From CAWIKY01 sp963836905 (GTDB lineage: Bacteria > Pseudomonadota > Alphaproteobacteria > Caulobacterales > Hyphomonadaceae), in NCBI GenBank assembly GCA_963836905.1, contig CAWIKY010000006.1:1-64000 (forward strand): a stretch of DNA of 64,000 nucleotides. The letters run 5' to 3'. The notes beneath the pieces were generated by a model. It did no database searches. It was not told where the DNA came from and worked only from the letters and a program-made list of their open reading frames with translations. Within the stretch, counting starts at the first letter, position 1, and every line of letters starts with the position of its first letter. The translations under genes and the position numbers were made by a program. Below are positions 26,774 through 35,092 of the stretch, piece after piece.

Positions 26774-27429
26774 ACCGGCTGATCCGAGACGACATCGAAA
26801 CCGCCGGTCCCGGGATTGCGCCAATGCAGCTCGCCGCTGGCAATGGCGAACCAGGCTCCGTGAAGCCGAAGCGATCCGGTCTGGACCTTTTCCGCGACAA
26901 ACGGAAACGACATCAGGTTTTCCAGCGACACCCCGATCGCGGCCCGCTCCAGAGCTGTCTGGCGCTCGGGCCCGCTATCAGCCACCTGCGGGTCAGCCAG
27001 CACGCGCGCCCTGGCTGGCGCGATGATTTCGACCCAGGGCGCAATGAAGGTGCCAACGGGCGCTGTATCGACGGCCTCCAGACAGGCCGCGATGCCGCCG
27101 CACTGGCCGTGTCCCATGATCAGAACCTCCGAAACGCCGAGCATCTGCACGGCAAACTCGACCGCTGCGGAGACGCCGTGAACGCCGCCTTCGCTATCGA
27201 AGGGAGGAACCATGTTGCCGACATTGCGGATAACGAACAGCTCACCCGGGGCAGCCGCGAAGATCGTCGCCGGATCGACACGGCTGTCGGCGCAGGCGAT
27301 GATCGCGGCGGTTGGCGACTGGCCCTGCTCCAGATGTGTATAGAGCGCCCGCTGGTTCTCGTACCCGGCGGATTTGAAGTGTCTGTAGCCGGATAAAAAA
27401 GGCTCGACCGGATGAACTGTCATGTGCAC
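26770..27429 (-). CDS. Beta-class carbonic anhydrase
   Basis: Interconverts CO2 and bicarbonate; 219 residues. The zinc ligands are in CADSRVDP (Cys and the catalytic Asp-Arg pair) and HGQCGG (His and Cys). PGELFVIRNVGNMVP and GGVHGVSAAVEFAV are the usual surrounding blocks. The start can be GTG 27429 or ATG 27423; AGGTAAG fits the GTG better. Confidence 0.95.
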   Translation of the reverse strand: MHMTVHPVEPFLSGYRHFKSAGYENQRALYTHLEQGQSPTAAIIACADSRVDPATIFAAAPGELFVIRNVGNMVPPFDSEGGVHGVSAAVEFAVQMLGVSEVLIMGHGQCGGIAACLEAVDTAPVGTFIAPWVEIIAPARARVLADPQVADSGPERQTALERAAIGVSLENLMSFPFVAEKVQTGSLRLHGAWFAIASGELHWRNPGTGGFDVVSDQPV

Positions 27430-27586
27430 GTCTTACCTGTATGTCCAAACGTCAGGCTAAAGCTCTGACGGTGCCGACCAGCGATTCGCCGCATGGGCGG
27501 ACGGATCGAGGGTTGGCAGTAGAAGTCCAGTCCCTCGTTAAAAGGTTGCGCCGCCTATGTCACACCAAATTACAGGACCGCGTTGA

Positions 27587-28219
27587 ATGGCGGAACCGGG
27601 CAAAGCGGCATCAGCCAGGGCAGCCGCAAGCGCGCGCAAGAGCGGCCCCAAACGCAGCGAAGCATCAAGGATCGCCATTCTCGAGGCCGCGCGCGCCGAA
27701 CTGATCGAGCATGGATGGCGTGGTTTCAGCGCCGACAGGCTGGCCAAACGTGCAAAGGCGAGCAAGCAGACGATCTATCGCTGGTGGCCATCAATCGGGG
27801 CCATTGCCGTCGAAAGCGCCCTGACCCGACTGGAGGCGTTCAAGCCTGCAGGTCAGGCCGCGCCCACCCTGCAGGCCCGGCTCGAGGGCCTGCTCGCGCC
27901 GCTGGTCAGTCTGGCCCGGTCCGGGGACGGTGCCCACTTGCTTCGCGCCGCCTTCATTGCCGCGGCCGATGATGCAGAGGGCGGTAGTGTTTTTCGCGAA
28001 TGGTATGCCGCCAACATGCGCAAGGCCCTGCGGGGCATTCTGGCAGAGGCAGCGACACGCGGTCAGGTCCGTCGGGACTATGATCTGGATGCGGCCTGCG
28101 AAGACATGTTCGGCCCACTCTGGCACCGCGTGGTCATTCTGCGCGGCCCCTTGCCCGAAACGCTTGTGGCCCGCACGGCAAAAGATCTTATTGCCGGCCT
28201 CGCACCGGAAAAATCATGA
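27587..28219 (+). CDS. TetR/AcrR-family transcriptional regulator
   Basis: Protein of 210 residues. An Ala/Lys/Ser-rich N-terminal tail (about 20 residues) precedes a TetR-type DNA-binding domain: RIAILEAARAELIEHGWRG then the helix-turn-helix FSADRLAKRAKASKQTIYRWW. The remaining part is the all-helical ligand domain, ligand unknown. Its stop overlaps the mnmC start by 4 bases (ATGA), which is unusual: a regulator translationally coupled to a tRNA-modification enzyme. Confidence 0.9.
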   Translation: MAEPGKAASARAAASARKSGPKRSEASRIAILEAARAELIEHGWRGFSADRLAKRAKASKQTIYRWWPSIGAIAVESALTRLEAFKPAGQAAPTLQARLEGLLAPLVSLARSGDGAHLLRAAFIAAADDAEGGSVFREWYAANMRKALRGILAEAATRGQVRRDYDLDAACEDMFGPLWHRVVILRGPLPETLVARTAKDLIAGLAPEKS

Positions 28220-30114
28220 CCCGCCGCCTCCCGGAGCGGCCTGTCATCTCCTGGGGCGAGGATGGCACACCTGTCGCTGACGGCTTTGGAGACGTCTATT
28301 ATTCGCGTCTCGGAGGGCTGGAGGAAGGCCGGGCGGTCTATCTTGCGCCGTGCGGTCTGCCGGAGCGCTGGGCCAATTGCGACCGCTTCACCATAGGTGA
28401 GCTTGGCTTCGGGACGGGTCTGAATTTTCTGACAGCGGTCGAGGCATGGCTGGCCTCGAGGCGCAGACCCGATGGCTGGCTGCATTTTCTCAGCGTCGAA
28501 AAGTATCCGATGTCAAAGAAGGACGCCGCCCGCGCGCTGGCCGGCTGGCCGGAACTTGCCCCGCTGGCAGACCGGCTGTTGGCGAACTGGCCTGCGCGCA
28601 TGTTCGGGACGCAGCGGTTCGTGTTCGATGACTGGCGCGTCTCGCTGACGCTGACAGTAGAGGACGCGGGGGCGGCACTTGAGGGATGGCAGGCAGGTGT
28701 CGATGCCTGGTTTCTGGATGGGTTCGCACCTGCGCGAAACGCGGCGATGTGGACGCCGCACATTTTCTCTCACATGGCGCGCCTGTCAGCGCCCGGTGCG
28801 CGTGTCGGCACTTACACGGCGGCGGGCGCGGTCCGCCACGGGCTTGCAGATGCGGGGTTTGCCGTATCGAAGGAGACAGGCTTTAGCCGCAAGCGCCACC
28901 GGCTGGAAGCGGTCTTTCCCGATGGTAACACGGCTTCGGAGCCGGACCCGTTCCTGCGTCGACCCACGCGGTTGGCGAGCATTTCGCATGTTCGGGTCAT
29001 CGGCGCGGGGATTGCCGGTGCGAGCGCGGCCCATGCTTTCGCGCGGCGGGGGTTTCAGGTCGAGGTTATCGACCAGGCAGGCGATCCCGCAAATGGCGCT
29101 AGCGGCAATGACATGGCTCTGGTCATGCCACGGCTCGATGCCTCCGACGGGCCGGTCGCGCGGCTGGCACGCATTGCCTATCTGCACGCCCTTGCAAGCT
29201 GGGGGAGGTTTTCAGATGCCGCCTTTCCTGTGCCGGTCCACCATTTGCCGGGCGGTGATAAAGACCGCGCACGGTATGCAGACCTTCTCGACAACCCGCC
29301 GCTGGATGAGACCTTTCTGCGGGCAGGCGAGGACGGGGGACTGGTCTATCCCGGTGCGCTCATCCTTCACCCGCGCCACCTCGTTGCCGCGCTCCTGCAC
29401 CATACCAAAATCACCGTCACGACACATACGGCTGCTGATCTGGCGCGCCTGCTTGAAGAGGCCCCCACGACAGGTCACCTCACGGTCATTGCGTCCGGGG
29501 CAACGCTTGGCGAGCAGGCAGACGCGCAATGGCTGGGCCTGATCGCGCGGAAAGGGCAGGTGGAGAACGGCAGGCTCGAGCGTGCGTCAAACGTCGATGA
29601 ACGCCGCGCTATCGCATCCGGAACATACGCCTTGGCGGACGGAGGAAAGCTCCTCTTTGGTGCCGGATTTGCGCCGATGGGAAACGGTGAAACCGTGGCC
29701 AGTGTTGCAGCGGACCCCGCAATGCGGGAAGCCAGTCTGGCGGCAATACAGGCTCTGAGCCCGGACCTCCACGCGCGGCTGGACGCAAGCTCGCTGACCT
29801 CGCGGGCGAGCGTTCGGGCCACCACAAGGGACCGCATGCCCATTGCCGGTGTCTGGACCGATCCGGCAAGCTACGTCGCAGAGACCGGGGACGCGCTTCG
29901 CACCGGGGCGGCGCTGCAGACTGCGCCCGATCATCGATCTGACCTTTATCTGCTGGCAGGGCTTGGTGCGCGGGGCTTCACCTTTGCCCCATTGATGGCC
30001 GAGCATATTGCCGCCATGGCGCTCGGTGAACCGTCTCTCCTGTCGCGTAATGAGGCGGAACACGTATCTCCGCAGCGGTTTCTAGTCCGCGACCTCAAAC
30101 GCCGGCTGATCTAG
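28216..30114 (+). CDS. mnmC: Bifunctional tRNA mnm5s2U biosynthesis protein MnmC
   Basis: Performs the last two steps in making 5-methylaminomethyl-2-thiouridine at tRNA position 34. The N-terminal methyltransferase (about residues 1-235) shows GELGFGTGLNFLTAV for SAM binding and DAWFLDGFAPARNAAMW. The C-terminal FAD oxidase (about 255-610) shows VIGAGIAGASAAHAFARRGFQVEVID, the dinucleotide fold, and LAGLGARGFTFAPLMAE near the end. 632 residues, usual for a full two-domain MnmC. It overlaps TetR upstream and the convergent kinase gene downstream by 4 bases each. Confidence 0.95.
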   Translation: MTRRLPERPVISWGEDGTPVADGFGDVYYSRLGGLEEGRAVYLAPCGLPERWANCDRFTIGELGFGTGLNFLTAVEAWLASRRRPDGWLHFLSVEKYPMSKKDAARALAGWPELAPLADRLLANWPARMFGTQRFVFDDWRVSLTLTVEDAGAALEGWQAGVDAWFLDGFAPARNAAMWTPHIFSHMARLSAPGARVGTYTAAGAVRHGLADAGFAVSKETGFSRKRHRLEAVFPDGNTASEPDPFLRRPTRLASISHVRVIGAGIAGASAAHAFARRGFQVEVIDQAGDPANGASGNDMALVMPRLDASDGPVARLARIAYLHALASWGRFSDAAFPVPVHHLPGGDKDRARYADLLDNPPLDETFLRAGEDGGLVYPGALILHPRHLVAALLHHTKITVTTHTAADLARLLEEAPTTGHLTVIASGATLGEQADAQWLGLIARKGQVENGRLERASNVDERRAIASGTYALADGGKLLFGAGFAPMGNGETVASVAADPAMREASLAAIQALSPDLHARLDASSLTSRASVRATTRDRMPIAGVWTDPASYVAETGDALRTGAALQTAPDHRSDLYLLAGLGARGFTFAPLMAEHIAAMALGEPSLLSRNEAEHVSPQRFLVRDLKRRLI

Positions 30115-31550
30115 CGTTTTGGTTCCGGCCTTGGCAGGACCAGCCGAAATACCGTGCCGTCCGGTCCGGTCTTGTCCAGCTTCAAATCGCCGCCAAGCCC
30201 TGTGGCCAGCTCATGAGCGATGGCGAGCCCGAGGCCCGACCCGTCCGGCGTTGTGGAACTTGCAAACGGCTTGAAGAGAGAACCGCGGTGGCGCTCCGGG
30301 ATGCCGGGGCCGGTATCGGCAAGTCTCAGTTCCAGCCGGTCGCCATGTTCGACCATTGATGCCCGAACGAGATGCCGTTTGCCGCTATCGCCCCCGCCAG
30401 ACATCGCCTGCGCCGCGTTGCGAACCAGATTGGCAAAAATGCGGTGGATATGATCCGGGTCGCTGCGCCAGACGACACCGCCAGGAAGGGCGTTCTCCCA
30501 ATCGATCTTGTGTGTACCTGACAGACCTTCGAGAGCCGCTTCCTCGACCGTTTCATGAAGCAATACGTTCTGCAGGACAGGGTCGGGCGGCGTGGTTCGC
30601 CCGTAGCGCAGCGTATCGCCTGTCAGTGTGATTGCGCGCTCGATCGCCCGCTCGAGCCGCGGCGCCGCACGTTGCACACGCGGGTCCTCGCTCGCCGCCA
30701 AACCTTCGGAGACCAGTTGCGCGGCTGTCAGCGAGTTGCGCAGGTCATGATTGATCTTGGCCACCGACTCGCCGATCAGGGCGAGGCGCTGGCGCGCTTT
30801 CAGGGCGGCGCGCACGGTGTCTTCCATATCGGCCAGAGCGTTCTGCGCAGCCCCGATCTCGTCGCTCCGCGTGCCGGTCTTCATAGGCGCGGAGGCGTGC
30901 TGCGGGTCACGCCGGAAGCGTTCGATGGAAGCGGTGATACGTTGCATTGGCCGGATGACGGTGCCGAGAAGAACCAGATAAATCAGAAGCCCGGTAAAGC
31001 CGGAAATGAACAGCGACAGCCACAGGATGCGATGGCTGTAGTCCAGCACATCCCGCCGCAAGGGCTGCAACGGCACAATGATCTCGACGAACGCGCCGTC
31101 CATGCTGGGCGTGTCCAGAACGCGCAGGAAATCGGTTTCGTCATCGCTGGCTAGATAGATCACTTCGCGAATGCGCCTGATCAGCGTTTCGTCCCGCAGA
31201 TCGACCAGCCTGACTGTCCCCTCTACAGGCATGTCGGAGCGCAGGATCATTTCGCGGCCTGTCTCCGTCGCGATGGCAACGGAAACCAGTTGCGCGTTTT
31301 CCAAAAGCCGCCTGGAAAGTTCCTCCGAGACCATGCGCCCGGGTGAGGCTTCCAGCGCCAGTATCGCGATCTCTCCGGCATTGATCCGCTCTTTCAGCCA
31401 GTCGACGCGGTAGGCGGCCGCCGAAGGCAGAAAGATCATCGCTTCTGCGGCCAGAACCAGAAGCACGGTCAGGAAAAGCAGACGCGAGGCCAGTCCCGAC
31501 CCGGCTTTGCGCCCGGGCTCTGGAGCAGCGACATCTTCGTTATGGATCAT
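30111..31550 (-). CDS. Orphan sensor histidine kinase
   Basis: Protein of 479 residues with two membrane spans (about 20-45, LLFLTVLLVLAAEAMIFL; about 175-200, ILWLSLFISGFTGLLIYLVLL) enclosing a periplasmic sensor region, then HAMP, a dimerisation helix with the phospho-acceptor His in VAKINHDLRNSLTAAQL, and an ATPase domain with N box LVRNAAQAM, G1 box LADTGPGIPE and G2 box GSGLGLAIAHELA. No response regulator gene is adjacent. The sensor loop contains EIIVPLQPLRRDVLDYS, cue unknown. The final 4 bases overlap mnmC. Confidence 0.92.
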   Translation of the reverse strand: MIHNEDVAAPEPGRKAGSGLASRLLFLTVLLVLAAEAMIFLPSAAAYRVDWLKERINAGEIAILALEASPGRMVSEELSRRLLENAQLVSVAIATETGREMILRSDMPVEGTVRLVDLRDETLIRRIREVIYLASDDETDFLRVLDTPSMDGAFVEIIVPLQPLRRDVLDYSHRILWLSLFISGFTGLLIYLVLLGTVIRPMQRITASIERFRRDPQHASAPMKTGTRSDEIGAAQNALADMEDTVRAALKARQRLALIGESVAKINHDLRNSLTAAQLVSEGLAASEDPRVQRAAPRLERAIERAITLTGDTLRYGRTTPPDPVLQNVLLHETVEEAALEGLSGTHKIDWENALPGGVVWRSDPDHIHRIFANLVRNAAQAMSGGGDSGKRHLVRASMVEHGDRLELRLADTGPGIPERHRGSLFKPFASSTTPDGSGLGLAIAHELATGLGGDLKLDKTGPDGTVFRLVLPRPEPKR

Positions 31551-31654
31551 GCCGCCTCCTTCTCGTCGCCCCGTCGGGTTTCCGCATGCGCGCGCTGCCG
31601 CGATTGATGTACCACAACGCGCAAGTGAGGCGAGTAGTGGCGGAGAGCGCTCTC

Positions 31655-31795
31655 ATGCTGACCCTGTCGAAGCACGAGGGCGCAAGGCCGCAGGGTCTTG
31701 ATCCTTCGACACGCTCAGGATGAGACCGGCGAGCGCTGTCACATTGAGCCTGTCGAAATGCGAGAGCGCGTCGGCATGACCGCCCGCTCCCACCT
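31655..31795. repeat. Cluster of GAGCCTGTCGAAG-type intergenic repeats
   Basis: The gene-free stretch 31551-31908 holds three degenerate copies of the widespread alphaproteobacterial element CCTTCGACAxGCTCAGGATGA and its reverse complement: GACCCTGTCGAAG near 31660, ATCCTTCGACACGCTCAGGA at 31701-31720, and TTGAGCCTGTCGAAA near 31744. Alternating orientation allows large stem-loops. Such elements are dispersed repeats of unknown role; I see no gene in the stretch. Confidence 0.75.
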
Positions 31796-31908
31796 TCCAC
31801 ACACGACGCGAAACAGGCCACCTGCCCAGCACCCGCTTCCATCGCGCGGTGAAACGCTTTAGGAGGATGCGCAAACGTGAAACAATAACGGCGCAAGGGG
31901 TTTGGCCA

Positions 31909-32490
31909 ATGATGAAGTATCTTGCCTGTCTTGGTGTATCGGCTCTGGCGCTGGCGGAACCGGTCTCTGCCGGTATCGTCGATGAAGCCCGTCTGGGTGT
32001 GATGGCTCACAATCTCTGCATCACCGATTGCAAGAATGCCGACAAGGAAGACGGACCGAACATTCAGGGCGAGATCGTCTTCAACTCACCGGATTTTCTC
32101 TCATGGGCCTTTTCGCCCAAACCGTTCGTCATGGCGTCGGTCAACACTGCGGGGAACACCAGTTTTGCCGGTGCGGGTCTGCAGTATTCCTTCCGGTTTG
32201 CCGATAACTGGGCGTTCGAGCCCGGCCTTGCCTACGTCATTCATGACGGCGCGGTGTCAAACCCGTTTCCTGACGGGTCGCCGCAAGCCTCGGCTTTTAC
32301 CGATGAGAACGTGCTGCTCGGCTCCGAAGACCTCTTCCGCACTACTTTCGCGCTGACACGCTATTTCAACGACCGCCTCGGCGCGCAGCTTATCTATGAG
32401 CACCTGTCGCACGGCCAGATTCTCGGCGATGGTCGCAATCAGGGTCTCGACAATTTCGGCGTCCGGCTGACCTACACCTTCGGCGACTAG
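31909..32490 (+). CDS. Acyloxyacyl hydrolase / PagL-like lipid A deacylase
   Basis: Predicted outer-membrane beta-barrel of 193 residues with signal peptide MMKYLACLGVSALALAEPVSA. Alternating hydrophobic strands (GAGLQYSFRFADNWAFEPGLAYVIHD) and an aromatic C-terminal strand (FGVRLTYTFGD) fit an outer-membrane protein. YEHLSHGQI contains the His-x-Ser motif of PagL-type lipid A 3-O-deacylases; the third catalytic acid is not certain (the family has Glu; here the nearest acid is an Asp in NQGLDNFG). Start chosen at the first ATG after AAGGGG; a longer start at 31849 would lack a clean signal peptide. Confidence 0.75.
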   Translation: MMKYLACLGVSALALAEPVSAGIVDEARLGVMAHNLCITDCKNADKEDGPNIQGEIVFNSPDFLSWAFSPKPFVMASVNTAGNTSFAGAGLQYSFRFADNWAFEPGLAYVIHDGAVSNPFPDGSPQASAFTDENVLLGSEDLFRTTFALTRYFNDRLGAQLIYEHLSHGQILGDGRNQGLDNFGVRLTYTFGD

Positions 32491-32523
32491 CGGTCCGTCA
32501 CATCACAATCAGGGAGTATCTGC

Positions 32524-33822
32524 ATGGCCGGTGTTGTCGTGGTCGGTGCCCAATGGGGCGATGAAGGCAAGGGCAAGATCGTCGACTGGCTGTCCAGCCG
32601 GGCCGATACGGTCGTGCGCTTTCAGGGCGGGCATAATGCCGGTCACACGCTGGTCATTGGCGACAAGACGTTCAAGCTGAACCTGCTCCCCTCGGGTGTG
32701 GTGCGTGGCGGCAAGCTTTCGGTCATCGGCAACGGCGTCGTTGTGGACCCGTGGCAGCTTCTCTCCGAAATCGCGGCGATGAAGGAACAGGGCATCACGC
32801 TCGGGCCGGATGATCTGGTGCTGGCCGACAATGCCTGTCTTATCCTGCCCTGGCACCGTGATCTCGATGCGGCCCGCGAGGGGGCGCTCGGCGATGCGAA
32901 GATCGGCACCACCAAGCGCGGTATCGGGCCTGCCTATGAAGACCGTGTGGGTCGCCGTGCCGTTCGCGTGGCAGACCTGGCAGACCCGGCAGCGCTGGAC
33001 CTCAAGATCGAGCGGCTGCTGGCCCATCACCGGCCCTTGCGAGCAGGCCTCGACATGCCCGAACCGGACGCCGCAGAGCTGAAGGCAGACCTTCTCGAAA
33101 TTGCGCCAAAAATACTCGCCCATGCCCGCCCCGTCTGGCGGCTGCTGGACGAGCAGGTGAAGCTTGACCGCCGCATTCTCTTCGAGGGCGCGCAGGGCGT
33201 CATGCTGGATGTCGATCACGGCACGTATCCTTATGTGACCTCGTCTAACGTCGTGGCTGGTAACGTGCTGGCGGGCGCAGGCGTTGGGCCGCGAGCGATT
33301 TCCTATGTTCTGGGGCTGGCCAAGGCTTACACGACCCGCGTCGGGGCAGGGCCGTTCCCGACCGAGCAGGACAATGAGACCGGCAAGCGGCTGGGCACTG
33401 TCGGCAAGGAGTTTGGCACCGTGACAGGCCGCGCGCGGCGCTGCGGCTGGTTCGATGCCGTCATGGTTCGTCAGGCTTGCGTCACCTCGGGCGTAAACGG
33501 GCTGGCTCTGACCAAGCTCGATGTTCTGGATGGCATGGACGAGCTGAAGGTCTGCGTGGCTTACAAGCTGAACGGCAAGGAGATCGACTATTTCCCGGCC
33601 GGGCTGACCGATCAGGCGAATGTCGAGCCGGTCTATGAGACCCTTCAAGGCTGGAGCGAGAGCACGCGCGGGGCCAGAAGCTGGGCCGATCTGCCTGCCG
33701 AAGCCGTGAAATATGTGCGTCGTTTGGAAGAACTGGTCGGGCGGCCCGCCGCGCTTGTCTCTACCTCGCCGGAACGCGAGGATGTCATCCTGATGCGCGA
33801 CCCGTTCGAGCGCGGGGTTTAG
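32524..33822 (+). CDS. purA: Adenylosuccinate synthetase
   Basis: GTP-dependent first step from IMP towards AMP; 432 residues. VVVGAQWGDEGKGKIVDWL holds the P-loop-like GDEGKGK; VRFQGGHNAGHTLV contains the catalytic His; RGIGPAYEDRVGRRAVRVAD, LFEGAQGVMLDVDHGTYPYV and TTRVGAGPFPTE follow. The C-terminal TGRARRCGWFDA binds IMP. It is preceded by a PagL-like gene by 33 bases. Confidence 0.97.
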   Translation: MAGVVVVGAQWGDEGKGKIVDWLSSRADTVVRFQGGHNAGHTLVIGDKTFKLNLLPSGVVRGGKLSVIGNGVVVDPWQLLSEIAAMKEQGITLGPDDLVLADNACLILPWHRDLDAAREGALGDAKIGTTKRGIGPAYEDRVGRRAVRVADLADPAALDLKIERLLAHHRPLRAGLDMPEPDAAELKADLLEIAPKILAHARPVWRLLDEQVKLDRRILFEGAQGVMLDVDHGTYPYVTSSNVVAGNVLAGAGVGPRAISYVLGLAKAYTTRVGAGPFPTEQDNETGKRLGTVGKEFGTVTGRARRCGWFDAVMVRQACVTSGVNGLALTKLDVLDGMDELKVCVAYKLNGKEIDYFPAGLTDQANVEPVYETLQGWSESTRGARSWADLPAEAVKYVRRLEELVGRPAALVSTSPEREDVILMRDPFERGV

Positions 33823-33834
33823 GGGCCCGCCCCG

Positions 33835-33870
33835 AAAGAAAAAGGCCGGGATCCTTTTGAGACCCCGGCC
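33835..33870 (-). terminator. Terminator of the flagellin 1 gene
   Basis: On the minus strand GGCCGGG ... CCCGGCC forms a 7-bp GC stem followed by TTTTTCTTT. It lies 45 bases beyond the stop of the flagellin at 33915. In the plus direction the hairpin is preceded by A's but lacks a T run after it, so it serves purA only weakly if at all. Confidence 0.75.
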
Positions 33871-33914
33871 AGGTAAAGGGCTGCCACCCTGTATTATTCT
33901 GTGTCCCGACGCGT

Positions 33915-34742
33915 CTACCGGAAGAAGGAGAGCGCGATCGAGGAAGACTGGTTGGCGATCGACAGGGCCTGAACACCGAGCTGCTGCTTGGTCTGAAGGG
34001 CCTGAAGCCGTGCGCTTTCCTTGGCGAGGTCGGCGTCGACCAGGTTACCGATACCGGCTTCGGTCACGTCTGCCAGCTGGGTTGCAAAGGTCGCATGGGT
34101 CGAGATCGCCTTGGAACCGGTTCCGAGACGGGCCAGCGCCTGGTTAAGGTTACCAAGCGAGGTTTCGATGGCCGTGATCGCGGCAGCTGCCGTGGTCGCC
34201 GTGGCGATATCGACACTGGCGGACAGGGTGATGATCGAGCCGCTGAGCGAGATGTCCTCGTCGGCCACCACGATCGTTTGCGTTCCGTCAGCATTGGCGA
34301 TGGCGGCGATACCGGCCGTCTGGGAGCCATTGAGCAGGTTCACGCCATTGAAGGACGCGTTGTCGATGACCGTCTTGATCTGCTCGCGCAGCGCCTTGAA
34401 GTCTTCGCTGAAAGCAGCACGCTGAGTGGAGGTCAGCGTCTCGTCGGAAGCGGCGAGCGCCTTTTCCTTCATCTCGATCAGGAGATCGGAGACAGCTTCG
34501 CCACCGGCGAGAGCGACATCGGTGGTAGAACCGACGCGGTCGAGCGACTGCTGAACGACGTTATAGCCTGCCAGATCGGAGCGCAGGCCCTGAGCAATGG
34601 CGTAGATCGCGCCGTTGTCCTTGGCGGATGCAACTTTCAGGCCGGTATTGATCCGGGACTGGGTGACTTCAAGCTGAGCCGAGGTACGGTTGAGCTGCTG
34701 AAGCGCGACGGCGGCGCCGTAGTTTGTGTTTACACTCGCCAT
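33915..34742 (-). CDS. Flagellin (copy 1)
   Basis: Filament subunit of 275 residues, of the short alphaproteobacterial type that has the conserved D0/D1 ends and almost no D2/D3. It begins MASVNTNYGAAVALQQLNRTSAQL and has NTGLKVASAKDNGAIYAIAQGLRSD; the C-terminus is LVDADLAKESARLQALQTKQQLGVQALSIAN, ending in SFFR. The start is taken at 34742, where GGAG lies upstream and homology to copy 2 begins; an in-frame upstream ATG at 34778 would put a non-family extension on it. It has its own sigma54-type promoter and terminator. Copy 2 lies 350 bases upstream in the same orientation. Confidence 0.95.
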   Translation of the reverse strand: MASVNTNYGAAVALQQLNRTSAQLEVTQSRINTGLKVASAKDNGAIYAIAQGLRSDLAGYNVVQQSLDRVGSTTDVALAGGEAVSDLLIEMKEKALAASDETLTSTQRAAFSEDFKALREQIKTVIDNASFNGVNLLNGSQTAGIAAIANADGTQTIVVADEDISLSGSIITLSASVDIATATTAAAAITAIETSLGNLNQALARLGTGSKAISTHATFATQLADVTEAGIGNLVDADLAKESARLQALQTKQQLGVQALSIANQSSSIALSFFR

Positions 34743-34805
34743 TTTAGCGGTCTCCATTCTGGTCAACATCGCAGACATTCGGTCTGCAGAAGCGTTTTGC
34801 CTCGA
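34743..34805 (-). promoter_or_regulatory. Flagellin 1 mRNA leader with hairpin and ACCAGAATGGA element
   Basis: Predicted 63-nt leader, if transcription starts 12 bases after the -12 GC. On the minus strand GCAGAC-CGAAT-GTCTGC (34787-34771) forms a 6-bp stem with a pentaloop, starting at about +19. ACCAGAATGGA follows at 34763-34753, containing the GGA of the ribosome binding site. Copy 2 has the same layout. Confidence 0.55.
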
Positions 34806-34815
34806 TCAATGGAAG

Positions 34816-34831
34816 AGCAATTCCGCGGCCA
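34816..34831 (-). promoter_or_regulatory. Sigma54-type promoter of flagellin 1
   Basis: TGGCCGCGGAATTGCT on the minus strand matches the -24/-12 pattern TGGC-N7-TTGC. Sigma54 transcription of flagellin genes, activated by FlbD, is known from Caulobacter, and flbD is present in this window. Three GTTAAC sites lie just upstream (34841, 34879, 34885). Confidence 0.75.
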
Positions 34832-34969
34832 GAATGAGTGGTTAACAGGGACGCGCGCACGGGTAAGCGCCTCCGCCCGTTAACGTTAACCGGCAGGCGC
34901 AATTTCCCTGATCCGGCAGAAATGCCGGGCAAATCCTGCCCACCCGGCAGAAACTGCCGAACGGCCAAG

Positions 34970-35000
34970 AAAAAACCGCCGCCGGTTTCCCGGTCGGCGG
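34970..35000 (-). terminator. Terminator of the flagellin 2 gene
   Basis: Minus-strand stem CCGCCG-(A bulge)-CCGG / CCGG-CGGCGG closed by a GAAA tetraloop and followed by TTTTTTC. It lies about 93 bases after the stop of flagellin 2, in the 350-base spacer between the two flagellin genes. That spacer otherwise holds the promoter and leader of copy 1 and no gene. Confidence 0.9.
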
Positions 35001-35092
35001 CTGCCTGACTGTCGTGCATGAGCACATATCCCAACTGCGGAGATGCGGGGATCGAAACCCTCAAGAGAGCTTCGTCCCCGCGATCCGGCGGT

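Noticed and set aside
33844..33870. Hairpin after purA taken as the purA terminator
   Set aside because: The T run is on the minus-strand side only, so it ends the flagellin transcript rather than purA.
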